Assembly: GCA_037783545.1 (NCBI GenBank)
Contig: JBBELK010000540.1
Coordinates: forward strand, 434,001 to 498,000
DNA from: Henricia sp. BOLD:AAB3569
Taxonomy: Eukaryota > Echinodermata > Asteroidea > Spinulosida > Echinasteridae
DNA: 64,000 nucleotides
Reading direction: 5' to 3'
The translations under genes were made by a program, and so were the position numbers. This document shows positions 43,401-54,190 of the stretch, piece after piece. The notes under the pieces were generated by a model. It saw only the letters and a program-made list of their open reading frames with translations. It was not told the origin of the DNA and made no database searches. Each line of letters begins with the position of its first letter. Positions within the stretch are counted from its first letter, which is position 1.

Positions 43401-46400
43401 TGATTGGTCGGCGGGTTCGGTTGATTGACAGGTCAGAACTATCTGACATGTGAGACTCTAATGATTTTTTTTCTGAACCTACTTCACTATTTTTTTTTCT
43501 CCCTCCGTTGCTGTTCTCTTTCACATTAACCACTTGACGCCTGAGAAGACGTGTAAACTATACATTCTGGCAGTGTATAGTCACAGGGGTGGTTGATGAT
43601 CGAGTTAAAACATCACCTTTGCCGCTGTCTCCCACGGTTAACGTGTTTAAATACGTCCATCACCCTTCATTTTGTACACACCGTGTTTTGCACTTGAACT
43701 TGATGGCTGTGGATGGCCTGTTCAGTGTAGCAAATCTGACTTTGTGGCGGCCGCCTCGGAATGTTGCAAAGTATAATCTTTTAGTGAATGTAGAAATGAC
43801 TCTCAAGAGTCGGTAGTTGTGGTGCTGGACCTGGTCTGAACTTTTGGCCAATCACATTTGTCTTTTAAAAAAAAAAATTTTTTTTGCCCAAAATTATCCC
43901 GGCATTAACTGCTGAAATCTATTTTTTTGCAAAACTTGACTGATCGTGGCTGCCCTGTACAAAATTGAGTACTGACAACCTAACATTAGTTTGTTTGGAT
44001 GTCAACCAGGTGCTGTACATGTCCAACAATATGGTGAAGGACTGGGGTGAAATGGAGAAGCTGTCTGCCCTAAGCTGCCTCGTGGAGTTACTCATGGTGA
44101 ATAACCCATTGGAGGAGAAACACACATCAGATGGTGACTGGAGGGATAGGGTGATTAAGATACTACCCAACCTCAGGAAGCTGGATGGTATGTATTCAAT
44201 TAACCTGTTATTTCTCCACCTACGGCTTGAATGCGAGACATCCGTCAGGTAGAATAATGTCCTCCAGTGGCTAGTGGGCGTTGTCAATAATAAAGATGAA
44301 TTCTTATATCACTCACTAATCCACCAAGCAAGGTGCTCAGGGTACTAACATCATTAATTAACCCTTGTAACTGGGCTCAATTATAATGCATAGTTCCGAG
44401 ATTGCCCAGTTAACCCTGCCCCTTAGATATTACTATGTGCTCACAAGCCATCGCAAAAAATGGCGACACACAACGTACAAAGCAACGGGACTCGGCATGG
44501 AAAGCACAGATTCATTGGAGAAAACTCAAAGGTATTTATGTTTTAGGGTCGACAGTTACCGTGGCACACACTGAGCAAAGGGCTAGTAATTAATGCAGGG
44601 ATATGCCATCTATCCTTAAAAATGCGCTTTCCTACCTTTGAACAGCTAATCGCCCGACATTGAAACAAAAATTCACCCGAAAAAATTTAAGTGTATATGG
44701 GCAGAAAATCGCGTGATTGTTTGTGAGGCAATGCACTTTGACCTATGTGGGCGCTGTCTGATCTGCTAGCTCTGTTGTGATTGGTCGGCGGGTTCGGTTT
44801 GATTGACAGGTCGGAACTATGCATTCCATCAACTCTCTTGGGGGTGCTGTGGTGGAGCGGTCTAGTGGATGGTATTAAAAACCTGGGTTAGCTCCAAAGG
44901 TAGTGGGTTCGAATCCCAGTCCGGTCCATCTATCAAATTTTATCACTCAATGATAAAATTATTTATAAACAGGAAGGGAGGTGTGTTTTGTTCACACAGG
45001 ATATTGATATTTGGTCTTGCTTACTGGCAATTTGACTGTACAAGTATGTTGTGTAAATTTCCAATGGCTGTTTAGGTTTTGGGTGGTTTTAGCTTGTGTG
45101 TGTGACTGTAACAGGAGTACCTAGCCTAATCTGGCCTAGGCCAATGAGAGCTAGGTACATTCACAGTGTGTAGGATTTAGGCGGAAAGCTATAGCCATGT
45201 GGTCACTTTTGTCTCAGCCTTAAACTGCACAACATCTATTAATGAAAAGCTACATTCAGAATTAATTTTTTGAGTCTATTGTACATCAGCCTTTAACTGC
45301 ACAACATACGTACGGGTGGATAATCAAGGATAGCGTCTGAAAGGATAGCGTCGTTAATCTCAAAACTAGAAGGATTAATTAGCACAGCAGGCAGACGTCG
45401 GGTATCCATTGAGTTACGGCTTGACGACTTTGTCTAGTCTGTGGACAAGAGACTTAGGAATATTAGGTTCCAACATGCCACGACCAAAGCGACAGGCAAG
45501 ACCTTCTGCGAAGATGCGGGAAGCAGAAATGCACACACCTCCCAAGAAGCGGCGAGGGAACCGTCAGGTCCACCCGGGGAGTGCTCCTGGGCAAGACGTG
45601 CCGGACATACATGTACATGTACCATATGCGCCAGTATCGGGGGGAGGACTGTCATCACAAGGCATTGGAGAGACGTCTCAGGACCGTGGTGGTGAGTCCG
45701 TCCAGGTTGATGCTGTCACGAACATTAATACTAGTAATTTTAGTACAGGTAATAGTTGTACTGCTAAGTCATGTGCTGGCGATTGTAATCCATTCCTAAG
45801 TCAAGGCACCAATTTGACTACCGGTTTGCCAGAGATTGAGGCCCCAGTTATGTTATCTAACACATCCACCCCACTAGGCTATCAGGTCCCACTTTCCATT
45901 AAGGAAAAGATCTGGAAGAGCGAATATGTTGATTTCGCTCTTCTTTACAATGATGTAGGCGCGGCTGTTTTTAATAAAGCAGATGATGACGAGTTCAAAC
46001 TGGTCGTTGAGGGTAGCCAAATGGTTGTTCGAAAGGCCTCGGCTACTCGTGCCAAAAAGATTGACTCGATCGATAAATGGGCCTCTGCATTTCATACATT
46101 TATGTCAATCTTTGTCACACGCCATCCAAGTCGTGCGGTCGAGCTGTTAAAGTATGCAGAGACAGTTCGGCTGGCAGCCCGTCAATTCCCAGGGATGGGA
46201 TGGCGAAATTATGACGAACAGTTTCGTCTTCGCCAAGAGCATGACCCATCTCGTCCTTGGGGGGGTAATTGACACTGAGCTCTGGCTAACTGTTGCTGCA
46301 GCTGCAACAGTTTCTTCAATGGTTGGTAATACAAACACGAGCATTTCACAGTGCCTCCCATTTGACAGATTTTCGAATTCACAGAAAGGGGTGTGCTTTG

Positions 46401-49400
46401 CATTTAATGGCCCCCATGGCTGCCATTATCGCACATGCAAATTTGCGCACAAATGTAGTTCATGTAACCGCACTGGCCATGGGGCCAATATGTGTAGAGT
46501 GGGAAGTGTTAATTCTGGCAACCACTTCTCGTGGCGTAAAGACACCCAGCCTCGCAGGGCCTCGGCAGGCGAGGCCACGCAGCACCCACGCAAGGCCATT
46601 AGCCAAAGTGCAACCTCAGGGCAGTCCAAAAATGGCCTTCTGCCCTCTGGCAATTCTTTTCGTCCCTCCAACACCAATTAAAATCTTTGTTCTCAAAAAA
46701 TGGCTGGAGGGCTACCCAAACAAAGGAGACGCAAATATTTTGGACACAGGATTTTCATCTGGTTTTTCCCTGCATTATAGAGGACCGAGATGTAGCCGGC
46801 AGGCCGACTGCCTTTCTTCGGCAGCGGCAAGACCGGAAATCGTTTCAGAGAAATTAGCAAAAGAAATTAGCCTTAATCAAATCGCGGGTCCATTTGACAC
46901 CCCACCATTACAAAATTTCCAGTGCTCTCCTTTTGGACTCGTGCCTAAACGTGAACCGAATTCATGGCGCCTCATTCACCATCTCTCTTTTCCTTCTGGC
47001 GAATCCATAAATGATTTCATTGACAAAAAAGAATGTACCGTCCATTACGCTTCATTTGATGAGGCAGTTGACTTAGCAATGTCAGTGGGGCCAGGTGCTT
47101 GGCTAGCCAAATCTGACATTAAATCGGCTTTTAGACTGCTCCCCGTTTCCCCACAGGATTTCGATCTGTTGGGTTTTACCTTCAAGGGTAAATACTATTT
47201 TGACAAATGCCTGCCAATGGGCTGTTCTATCTCTTGCTCCCTTTTCGAGAAATTTAGCACCTTTCTTGAATTCAAAGTGAAAGAATTGGCACAAAGCCAG
47301 TCTGTCACCCACTACTTGGACGATTTTCTTTTCGTTGGACCAAACGCGGTTTTTTGTGGCGCACTCCTTGGTGTGTTTGAGTCCACATGTGCAGCACTGG
47401 GGGTGCCAATTGCACGGGAAAAAACTGAGGGTCCCCAACAAAAACTTACATACTTGGGGCTTGAAATTGACACCGTTCACAGGCAGGTCCGGGTACCACT
47501 GGCAAAGGTGCACGTGCTCAATGAGCAGCTGCAGAAAACACTGTGTAAGCACAAGATCACTCTTGTGAAAATGCAGTCCTTAATTGGATCACTTAACTTT
47601 GTTTGTAAAGCAGTTGCGCCGGGCCGGGAATTTTTAGGTCGCCTCATTTCACTGACCCGTGGAATCACTCGACCACACCATAAGATTAGGCTTAACAAAG
47701 GGGCTAAACTTGACCTCCTTATGTGGATCGAATTTTTAAGTCATTTCAATGGGGTGTCCATGTTCCAGGATCGAGAATGGCGATCAAATGCATCCCTGCA
47801 ATTGTTTACTGATGCAGCAGCAAGCATTGGTTTTGGGGCATGTTTTCAGAACAAGTGGTTTCAGGGTAGATGGCAAACCAAGGTATTTAAGGACCCCCCA
47901 TCCATTGCATTCCTGGAATTTTACCCGATCTTGGTGGCCGTTAAGTGCTGGGGACAGGAACTAGCTAATCAGCGGGTATTCTTCCATTGTGATAACATGG
48001 CAGTGGTTCACATAATTAACGGACAGACATCTCGCTGCCCAAAGATAATGCACCTCTTGCGAATGTTTGTAATTGAATGCTTGAAATTTAATATTCAGTT
48101 TAAAGCAGTTCACGTACCCGGAATTAACAATGATTCAGCCGATGCTCTGTCTCGTTTCCAGAACGAAATATTCCGAACAACACATCCGGGGGCAGCAGCT
48201 GTTATGACTCCATTGCCAATTCTCCCTCAAATCTTGTAAACAGTACAGAGATAAACCGCTTGTTGACAGTGGCTTTCTCACCTCACACTCAAAGGTCATA
48301 TATGCTTCTGGTTGGAATGCATTTTTAAGGTTCAGGCACGGTGAACAAATGTTCTTGCCAGCTTCACCCCGGGAAATTAGGGAGTTTGTAGCATGGCTTT
48401 CATTAGAAGGTTTGGCCCCAGCCACAATTTCCTCTTACATTGCTGGAGTGGGATTCTACCATACAATTCGAGGATGGGCGGATCCCACAAAAGACTTTGT
48501 TGTTTCCAAACTTTTGGAAGGTTGCCGTAGGGACCGAAAATCGATTGACAAGCGCTTGCCAATAACTGTGCCACTCCTTGCCAAGATCACGCAGGCATTT
48601 CCACATGTGTGTGTTTCAGCTTATGAATCCACACTTTTCACATCCGCTGTACTTTGTGCCTTTTTTGGTTTCATGCGTTTGGGAGAATTTTCGGCAAATT
48701 CAAAACATAAAGTTCAAGATTCCCTGCTGCATACATCGAACATTCACTTTTCCAAGGAGGGTATACACGACCAATGTCAGTCATACTTTCCTTTCCGTGC
48801 AGCAAGAATAACAAAACCGGTTCCCCCCAACGAATTCGTCTAACTGAGTCCAATGATTCATCATTGTGTCCAGTGATTGCATTACAGAAGTACATGGCAA
48901 TCCGCCCCCCTGGGTCCGGCCCATTGTTTATTCACTTTGATGGGTCACTGATGACTGCGTATCAATTCAATGCACTGCTCAAAAAAGCATTGGCCTTTTC
49001 TGGACTGGAAGGTTCACATTACCGTGCCCATTCATTTCGTATTGGGGCAGCAACCACAGCCCATGAATTAGGGGTCCCACCAACGGACATTCAACAAATG
49101 GGCCGTTGGAGATCTCGGGCTATGTTTACCTATATTCGTCCAACCCCGGTTGTGCACATGCCGGGGATTTAATCAGCTAGTGTTTTTCATCTGAAGCAGA
49201 TATGCACGTCTGCTTCATTTTAAATTGATCATCCATGTTCTTACAGGCCCTGTTTGGATCATTGGTGATTCACTTATCCGCTGGGCAGCAGGACCCCTGG
49301 ACCCCAACTTTTCAGTGTTGTGGCAGGGCAGGAGTGGAGCTGGTCTGCCCGATTTACCCGACCTACTGCAGAAAATTCAAGGCCCTCCCCCTTCCATAAT

Positions 49401-51527
49401 CATTGTCCACTTAGGCACAAATGATCTTGGGAAAGTTGATTTTTTCTCCATACGGCAACGGGTGATTGTTTGTATGCACTCATGTAAAAATAAATTCCCC
49501 AATGCAACTCTACTGTGGTCCGAAATACTGCCACGAGCATTTTATTTTGGGGCAAATCCTCAAGAAAGGATGGAAAAGCAAAGACGAGCTGTAAACAGGT
49601 GGGCCAGGTCTCGGTGTGGCAGACTTGGCGCCACTAGTGTTAGGCATGAGCAGTTCACTTGGACGGATTTCAGTTTGTTTAGACGTGATGGGGTTCACCT
49701 TTCACCCAAAGGAAATTCCATTCTTAGGGAAAACTTTCTCACAGCCATCAGACACTTGTATTAGTCATGGGGCTAGTATCGTCGGATTTTAGTGCTGGGT
49801 CTTCCTTGGGCCACGCATTGCGTGTATGGCATTTTTGAGGCGGAATAAGCCAGCACAGTGTCTGTGGCTGAACTTTACTATTCTCACTTTCACATTTTAA
49901 GTTAGCACTTTTAGACAATGCACCTTTTGTATATTAATGTAGTTTAATCTAAATACGGAGTAATTTTTCCCCAGTGTTACAAGTATCAACTTTTCCCCTG
50001 AATCAGTGCAACAGGGGAGGAGAACCGTTCTTTCTTTCTGTATGTGCAAACGTTGGAAAAGAACGGGGTCTGAAATACATGTATTCGAACAAAAGTTTGA
50101 TAAAGGTTTGATTCACAAATATATTGTACAATTTGTATGATATGGCATTTTTCTTCGCTAAAGTTGGAATCATTCAACAAATGATTGGCCTGATTGTGTG
50201 TGGAATTGAGATGAGTGTGTTTTCTGGTTTATGCGTTTTGGAGCTGCCCCTTGCATCGAGCTGTGGTGCTCTGAGTTATTGGTGCTCAGAGCTTGTGGTG
50301 CTCTTGGGCTTTTGGTGCCCATACCATGCAAGGGGTCTTGCTAAAATTTGTACAAATGGATGGTGATACACGATTGTTTTGTCCCATAACCCCCTTTAAC
50401 AAAAGGGGTAGGGAATGAAGTGCTTTAAATAAACTTTTTGGCTGAGGCGTGTAATCACAACAAAAAGCTGGCTGTGTTTGTTTTATTCCTTGTCTGCTTA
50501 TAAATGGTGCGTGTACCCTTGAGCAAAGTACTTTGTCAAACACAACACCTTCACTGCTGTCGCAGGTAGGCTTACCCATTTGCTTGTGGGTGGTGGAGAG
50601 AGGCAACTTATGGCAAATTAAGTACCTTGTGCATGTGCACCATATAGCATCGCCTGGATGAATCAAACAAGTGTTGATTACAATGCACCAGAGTACTTGA
50701 CCACAGTACGACCATAAAGAGGGAAGGGGAGCTGGGGCCGATTTCTCGAAGCGCTACAATCCTTCGTTATTCACTACGATGGTAACGAGTAACGTGCATT
50801 TTGAGTTACAAAGGATCATAGCGCTTAGTGAAATTGACCTCTAATTATGTTAGATGAAATACTTGATCACAGATATGAATACGGGACTGAGTTTCCTAAT
50901 GATATGAAGAGTTGTGTCATTTGTTTCACATTTTATCCATTTGTCACCGAAAAATGCCCAGTCAAGAGTTCTACAAGCCAGCAATGATAACATCATATGG
51001 GTCGACCACAAGTCAAACTGCAACTTGATAAGGATGTATATGGCTCTTGGCCTGGCTGACCAACAGAATCTTGGGCCTTGTAGCTGGCCTTGTTGAAAGT
51101 TTCATCAACTACATGTACATGATTGTAATGCTTGTAATATATACTGCAGGCATTGACATTAACCCTGCAGCTAGGCCACACATATGTGCCCTGTTGAATT
51201 GGCCTTGATACCTCAAATGATAGACCCTTTCTTCAGGCGCCAAATTGGCCAGCACGTCCTACTATAAATTTCCCGTAGCTTGTATACACTAATAACCACT
51301 ACGAATTTGTAACAAAGTTGGCCATGGTGCCCCTCCAGTTGGCCTCACGCAGTGCTCTTCACTTGGCCATAGTGCACTTTGAATTTTGGACAAAATTAAG
51401 GCAACAGTGATGACCTGCCCTTATTTTCTTTATGTTGAGACTCGATGTGCTTCTATAGATCAATTTTTTTCTCTCGTCAGGGGAACCAGTGATTAAGCAG
51501 GATGAAGAGGAGGATCAGGATGATTAG
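37472..51527 (+). CDS. dnal1: Axonemal dynein light chain 1 (leucine-rich repeat)
   Basis: Eight exons: 37472-37480, 38383-38421, 39279-39406, 40582-40637, 41834-41889, 42414-42503, 44010-44187 and 51481-51527. All are GT-AG and every phase fits. They give 200 residues; human DNAL1 has 190. DNAL1 binds the motor domain of the outer-arm dynein heavy chain and tethers it to the microtubule in cilia and flagella. The N-terminus is [16 protein letters not shown], then [14 protein letters not shown]. Leucine-rich repeats follow from about residue 61 to 155 ([56 protein letters not shown]), then NPLEEKH, LRKLDG and an acidic tail, DEEEDQDD. Exon 1 is only nine coding bases and is the least certain part. 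The last intron (7.3 kb) contains an Ngaro retroelement in the same orientation. AATAAA occurs at 51812 and 51875. Confidence 0.96.
37881..38170. repeat. GTTAACA-rich inverted repeats in dnal1 intron 1
   Basis: AACAGATCTGTTA occurs at about 37936, 38008 and 38088, among many GTTAACA/TGTTAAC words. The outer part starts GGTGAGGTCATAATTCTG and ends near AAAATTGTGACCTCAG, suggesting a decayed palindromic MITE. Confidence 0.45.
39050..39240. mobile_element. TTCGCCCC MITE, copy E (partial)
   Basis: Only the right half is present, from TTTTGGGGCGAATTGAATTT to AGATACCAATCCGGTATACT. It ends about 40 bases before dnal1 exon 3. Confidence 0.65.
39786..40306. mobile_element. GGGCCAATTTCATGG MITE in dnal1 intron 3
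   Basis: GGGCCAATTTCATGGCACTG at the left; CAGCGCCATGAAATTAGCCC, its near-inverse, at the right. Related to 10106-10286. Confidence 0.65.
41131..41430. mobile_element. AATAGACCTTTATCACGGTG MITE
   Basis: AATAGACCTTTATCACGGTG at the left is inverted as CACCGTGATAAAGGTCTATT at the right. It is nested between GGGGCCCCTGAAACAGGC and GCCCTGTTTCAGGGG, which look like the arms of an older inverted repeat. Confidence 0.7.
41524..41663. mobile_element. Palindromic TTAA MITE (CACAGGCTCGTCAGCA), copy 2
   Basis: Same structure as 28673-28813 with TTAA at both ends. In dnal1 intron 4. Confidence 0.75.
42008..42362. mobile_element. TTAA-target MITE in dnal1 intron 5
   Basis: Reverse-oriented relative of the 3874-4890 family. 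It shares TGACCCAAAATTTTACTTC, GGTAACAAATGCCACATGAA and the right end CAAATGATACATTGAGCCTTTAA. It ends about 50 bases before dnal1 exon 6. Confidence 0.5.
42547..42925. mobile_element. TTCGCCCC MITE, copy F
   Basis: TTAAAGGCAGAACACATAAT at the left; ends near ATATTGTGTAAGTTATGTGG without the usual terminus, so it is truncated on the right. In dnal1 intron 6. Confidence 0.65.
42988..43445. mobile_element. ATGCATAGTTCCGA MITE, copy 1
   Basis: Shares ATTGGTCGGCGGGTTCGGTT, GCACAGATTCATTG and GTGCACTTTGACCTATGTGG with the copy at 44384-44825. The ends are inverted (ATGCATAGTTCCGA / TCAGAACTAT). It lies upstream of dnal1 exon 7. Confidence 0.65.
43526..43913. mobile_element. GTTAACCA-ended MITE, copy 2
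   Basis: Uninterrupted relative of 25796-26730. It ends about 95 bases before dnal1 exon 7. Confidence 0.55.
44384..44825. mobile_element. ATGCATAGTTCCGA MITE, copy 2
   Basis: AATGCATAGTTCCGA at the left is inverted as TCGGAACTATGCATT at the right. Downstream of dnal1 exon 7, in the same orientation as copy 1. Confidence 0.7.
44845..44990 (+). repeat. tRNA-derived SINE
   Basis: A tRNA-like start, TGGTGGAGCGGTCTAGTGG (box A-like), is followed 55-60 bases on by GGGTTCGAATCCCAGTCC (box B) and then an AT-rich tail with TCACTCAATGATAAAATT. The spacing is too irregular and the acceptor stem too poor for a working tRNA. It lies just upstream of the Ngaro element. A fragment with the same box B is at 56955-57010. 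Confidence 0.6.
45409..46690 (+). other. Ngaro gag-like region (fossil part)
   Basis: The N-terminal part is basic ([20 protein letters not shown]), followed by a helical region with [13 protein letters not shown]. Next comes a cysteine/histidine cluster ([19 protein letters not shown], then [14 protein letters not shown]), which resembles a zinc finger followed by a nucleic-acid-binding knuckle. Assigned by position and motif. Confidence 0.65.
46690..48239 (+). other. Ngaro reverse transcriptase and RNase H region (fossil part)
   Basis: Recognisable RT blocks: [34 protein letters not shown] and the catalytic box [10 protein letters not shown]. An RNase H domain follows ([15 protein letters not shown], then [16 protein letters not shown], and [10 protein letters not shown] at the end). 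This combination is typical of DIRS/Ngaro elements. Confidence 0.88.
48240..49175 (+). other. Ngaro tyrosine recombinase region (fossil part)
   Basis: The helical DNA-binding domain ([20 protein letters not shown]) is followed by the catalytic domain, in which [20 protein letters not shown] and the terminal TYIRP supply the His-x-x-Arg, second Arg and Tyr pattern. This recombinase replaces the DDE integrase of LTR elements. Confidence 0.85.
49225..49764 (+). other. Ngaro SGNH-type hydrolase region (fossil part)
   Basis: An open region of about 180 codons with [10 protein letters not shown] (nucleophile Ser block), HLGTNDLG (Asn block) and [11 protein letters not shown] (Asp-x-x-His block), the GDSL/SGNH esterase signature. 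Such a hydrolase accompanies some Ngaro-group elements, as I recall; its role in the element is unknown. Confidence 0.8.
50001..51480. other. 3' part of dnal1 intron 7
   Basis: No exon. A short direct-repeat patch of GGTGCTC words lies at about 50265-50325. A decayed SINE-like copy (GGAGAGAGGCAACTTATGG) is at 50560-50710, and a small inverted repeat around GATTTCTCGAAGCGCTACAA / ATAGCGCTTAGTGAAATTGA at about 50740-50840. The rest is plain AT-rich sequence. Confidence 0.4.
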
Positions 51528-51811
51528 GAGTCTTTCTGCATGAGGTCAAAGGTCAGACATTGTGGAGATGATCGAGGTATCCAAACCATGTCAGTCGCTA
51601 TGCAAACACGTGTGATAACTGGAGTGCATGTATCCATCATACAACCATGCTGAGGAATAATTTGTTTTGTCTGGGTCCGAATCCTAATTTTGTCAGGAAT
51701 TATCAGGATTTGGGAACAAATGAAACTGCTCACAATGTTTAGACATTGTAGTAAAAGCATACTGATCCATTATGTTCAGATACTACACTAAAACCAGTAT
51801 AGCTTCAGTTC

Positions 51812-51880
51812 AATAAAAAAAATCTGATGCGCGCTGCGATAATGAGTCAGTTATTGTGTGGCAGATCCAGGATCAATAAA
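51812..51880 (+). terminator. dnal1: Polyadenylation signals for dnal1
   Basis: AATAAA at 51812-51817 and again at 51875-51880, 285-350 bases after the stop codon. Either would give a short 3' UTR. Confidence 0.5.
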
Positions 51881-51956
51881 ATACAATGGAAATTCCACGG
51901 GGAATCCGAGTACCGCCACAAATTTCCATTACGCATTCATATTTTAAAGAGCATGC

Positions 51957-52090
51957 AGCCAATTTCACGAAAAATGTCGTAGCTTGCGCAACTTTTGAAA
52001 ATTGCATAAGCCCCATAGGCTTGCGAGTAATTATCACAGAAATATTGCGCAGCTTACGCAGTGCGTAAGGATTCGTGAAATCGGCCGCTG
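51957..52090. mobile_element. GCGTAAG palindromic MITE, copy 2
   Basis: Inverted copy of 30418-30592, with GCCAATTTCACGAAAAAT at one end and GGATTCGTGAAATCGGC at the other, in the 3' flank of dnal1. Confidence 0.6.
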
Positions 52091-52557
52091 GATTTGCTGC
52101 TGATTTTTAGTTATGGTCACAAAAATTTGGCCCTGGCTGTGTGAGAAGCAACTCATTTTTGCCATAATATGCATTTGATTAACTTACACCGGGGAAGCTT
52201 TCAGAGATGCAAAACGAGTGTCACAAGATTTTGCTTTGAACTCTTCTCTTGTTTGACTCGAGGGAAAAATGGAGCCGGCGCCATGTAGAATTAGTTGCTC
52301 AATTGTTAATAATGTCCACAGACATAAATTGATTTGAGGAAAATGCATGTACAATTTTGTCATAAACCTGTTCAATACCATATTTCCGTACTTGCGTCAC
52401 GATTCCATATTGTTCACCATGGTTCCCTTCCGCACAGTTATCAGGTGATGCCATTACATATGTATATACACCAAGCGTTCCACCAGAGGCGAGCTTGGGA
52501 AGTGGTGGCGGACACGGGAGCAGACACGGGTATAACGTGATAGCAAATTAAACGCTC

Positions 52558-52930
52558 TGTCACATACACGACGTACATGTAAGACACATTGAGACTACCG
52601 GTACCTTGTATTTTCACAAGCTTACCGAAGATCAAATTAATTTAAAAAAATAAAATTCCAATCCGTCCTTTTTATTAATCCTTGTACCGTAAATATTGCT
52701 AGGAGTTTGATTTGTATACTGTAAAGTTTTCAGTATTGCTGTCGCATACACGTAAGACACATTGAGACTACATGTATTTCCACAAACTTACTGAAGACCT
52801 AGTTAATTTTGTTTTTAAAAAACTAATAATAATCCAGTCCGTCCTTTTCATTATTCCTTGTACTGTAAATATTGCTAGGAGTTTGATTTATAATTACTTG
52901 TATACTGTACTTCCTAGGGTTTTCAATTTC
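52558..52930. repeat. Tandem duplication of about 185 bp
   Basis: The units 52558-52742 and 52743-52930 share GTAAGACACATTGAGACTAC, CCAGTCCGTCCTTTT-like sequence and AAATATTGCTAGGAGTTTGA in the same order, with moderate divergence. Non-coding. Confidence 0.7.
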
Positions 52931-53113
52931 AGAAATGTTTGCAGTTTATATGTAAATTTGTAAAGCGATGATGTATACTGTTAAGTTTAGTCTTGGCAAA
53001 ACTACATTGTAAATTACTCCCTGCATTTTTAACCTGAAACCGATCTTAATGTTGAAGTAAAATATTGAAAATTGTTACCGTAATCAGGGTTTGTTTTGCC
53101 CTTATCCGACGTA

Positions 53114-53304
53114 ACTTGGTTAGTACTGTATGCTTCCCCAAGACACAATGAGAAAAAACTTCATAGCGTGCTCGGGTGCGACTCAAACCCACGACCTCCT
53201 GTATTGTGTGCAGGAGGTCGTGGGTTCCAGTCCTACCTTAGCAAGCTATGAGGTTTTTCTCATAGTGTCTTGGGGAAGCACTGAGCATACAGCGCTTACC
53301 AAGT
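53114..53304. repeat. Palindrome with tRNA-like centre
   Basis: Arms of about 95 bases: ACTTGGTTAGTACTGTATGC inverts to AGCATACAGCGCTTACCAAGT, and AAACCCACGACCTCCTG inverts to CAGGAGGTCGTGGGTT. The GTGGGTTCCAGTCCTACC in the right arm looks like a tRNA T-arm. Probably two head-to-head SINE copies or a tRNA-derived foldback. Confidence 0.6.
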
Positions 53305-53518
53305 GTTATGTTGGGTAGGGGCAAAACGGACCCTATTTAACATCCATTTTCCCCGATGCAATCACATTCCCTCGCTGTTGAAAAACTGTTTACATGTATA
53401 TTAAAACATAGTGTTGGTTGTTTGAACTCGTGATAAGTGTGGTAACATTGCTGCAGAAACCACATTACAGTAAAAATGTTATATTCTCAAAAGGAGCATT
53501 GGATCCTACCATCGATAT

Positions 53519-53839
53519 TTAAAGGTAGAGTACATATACAAAGGGCGTTATTTCCACTCGTGATTAAAAGCCAATGTTTATAGAAATTTATGCCACATGG
53601 AGGCAGTAATACTTCAGAAATCCATTCATGGCTTTTGTGTTGAGTTGAATGGTATAAGTCTTTTTTGAAAAACCACCTTCAGTTGCTAATTTCTCACACA
53701 AAATACCATTTTCAACAGAAATAAATTCATGTGGTGTTCGGTACCATTTTTAATAACTCTTTTAGTGAAGTTTTTCTTGTCAACTCGTGGAAAAAAATAA
53801 AAATTTGGGGTCACTGCAAATGATGTACTCTACCCTTAA
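53519..53839. mobile_element. TTAA-target MITE, best-preserved copy of the 3874 family
   Basis: TTAAAGGTAGAGTACAT at the left is inverted as ATGTACTCTACCCTTAA at the right. The interior shares TCATGTGGTGTTCGGTACC and TTGTCAACTCGTGG with other copies. Confidence 0.7.
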
Positions 53840-53916
53840 TCACTGGAAAAGGCAACGCCTTCTACAGTCGCCATCTTGTTCTGGGAGTACTTGCCCAGAC
53901 TTATATTATCTTTGCT

Positions 53917-54062
53917 ATAGACCGTATTGAATAGCCGCCATTTCGTGGGGCACCTTTTGTTATTTAAACTGTTCAACAATGGAAGCACAATATGTGGAAC
54001 CATGCATATCCTCAAGGAACAAAGAAACTGCCCTACGGAATGGCAGCTATTTGATACGTGTT
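53917..54062. mobile_element. TAGACCGTATTGAATA MITE, copy 1
   Basis: TAGACCGTATTGAATAGCCG at the left; the right end reads GGCAGCTATTTGATACG. Copies at 56003-56151 and 58816-58971. The adjoining 54062-54190 is an inverted relative of part of the hAT-like MITE at 17975. Confidence 0.65.
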
Positions 54063-54190
54063 AAGTGGAGTGCAAGCAATCTTATGGACCGGGCAGCAGT
54101 CTAGGGAATACTAAGATGGCCGGCACGTGGCTTCAATTCTCGTATAGCCAGCTGCTATTGCATATTTAATCCACTTTATAGATACTGATG

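Larger units (their letters stand above)
45200..50000 (+). mobile_element. Ngaro-type tyrosine-recombinase retroelement (fossil, nearly whole)
   Basis: Parts in order: gag-like region, reverse transcriptase with RNase H, tyrosine recombinase, and an SGNH-type hydrolase. This is the layout of Ngaro-group elements, which use a recombinase rather than an integrase. Outer limits are approximate: I could not identify the split terminal repeats expected of the family. The coding content is spread over several frames. Some change of frame is normal for the group; beyond that I judge it broken at about one or two points. Most of each domain is still open, so the copy is probably fairly young. It sits in the last intron of dnal1, same orientation. 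Confidence 0.85.

Noticed and set aside
44845-44935. Possible tRNA gene
   Set aside because: Box B is good, but the arm spacing is too long and the acceptor stem does not pair; better explained as a tRNA-derived SINE.
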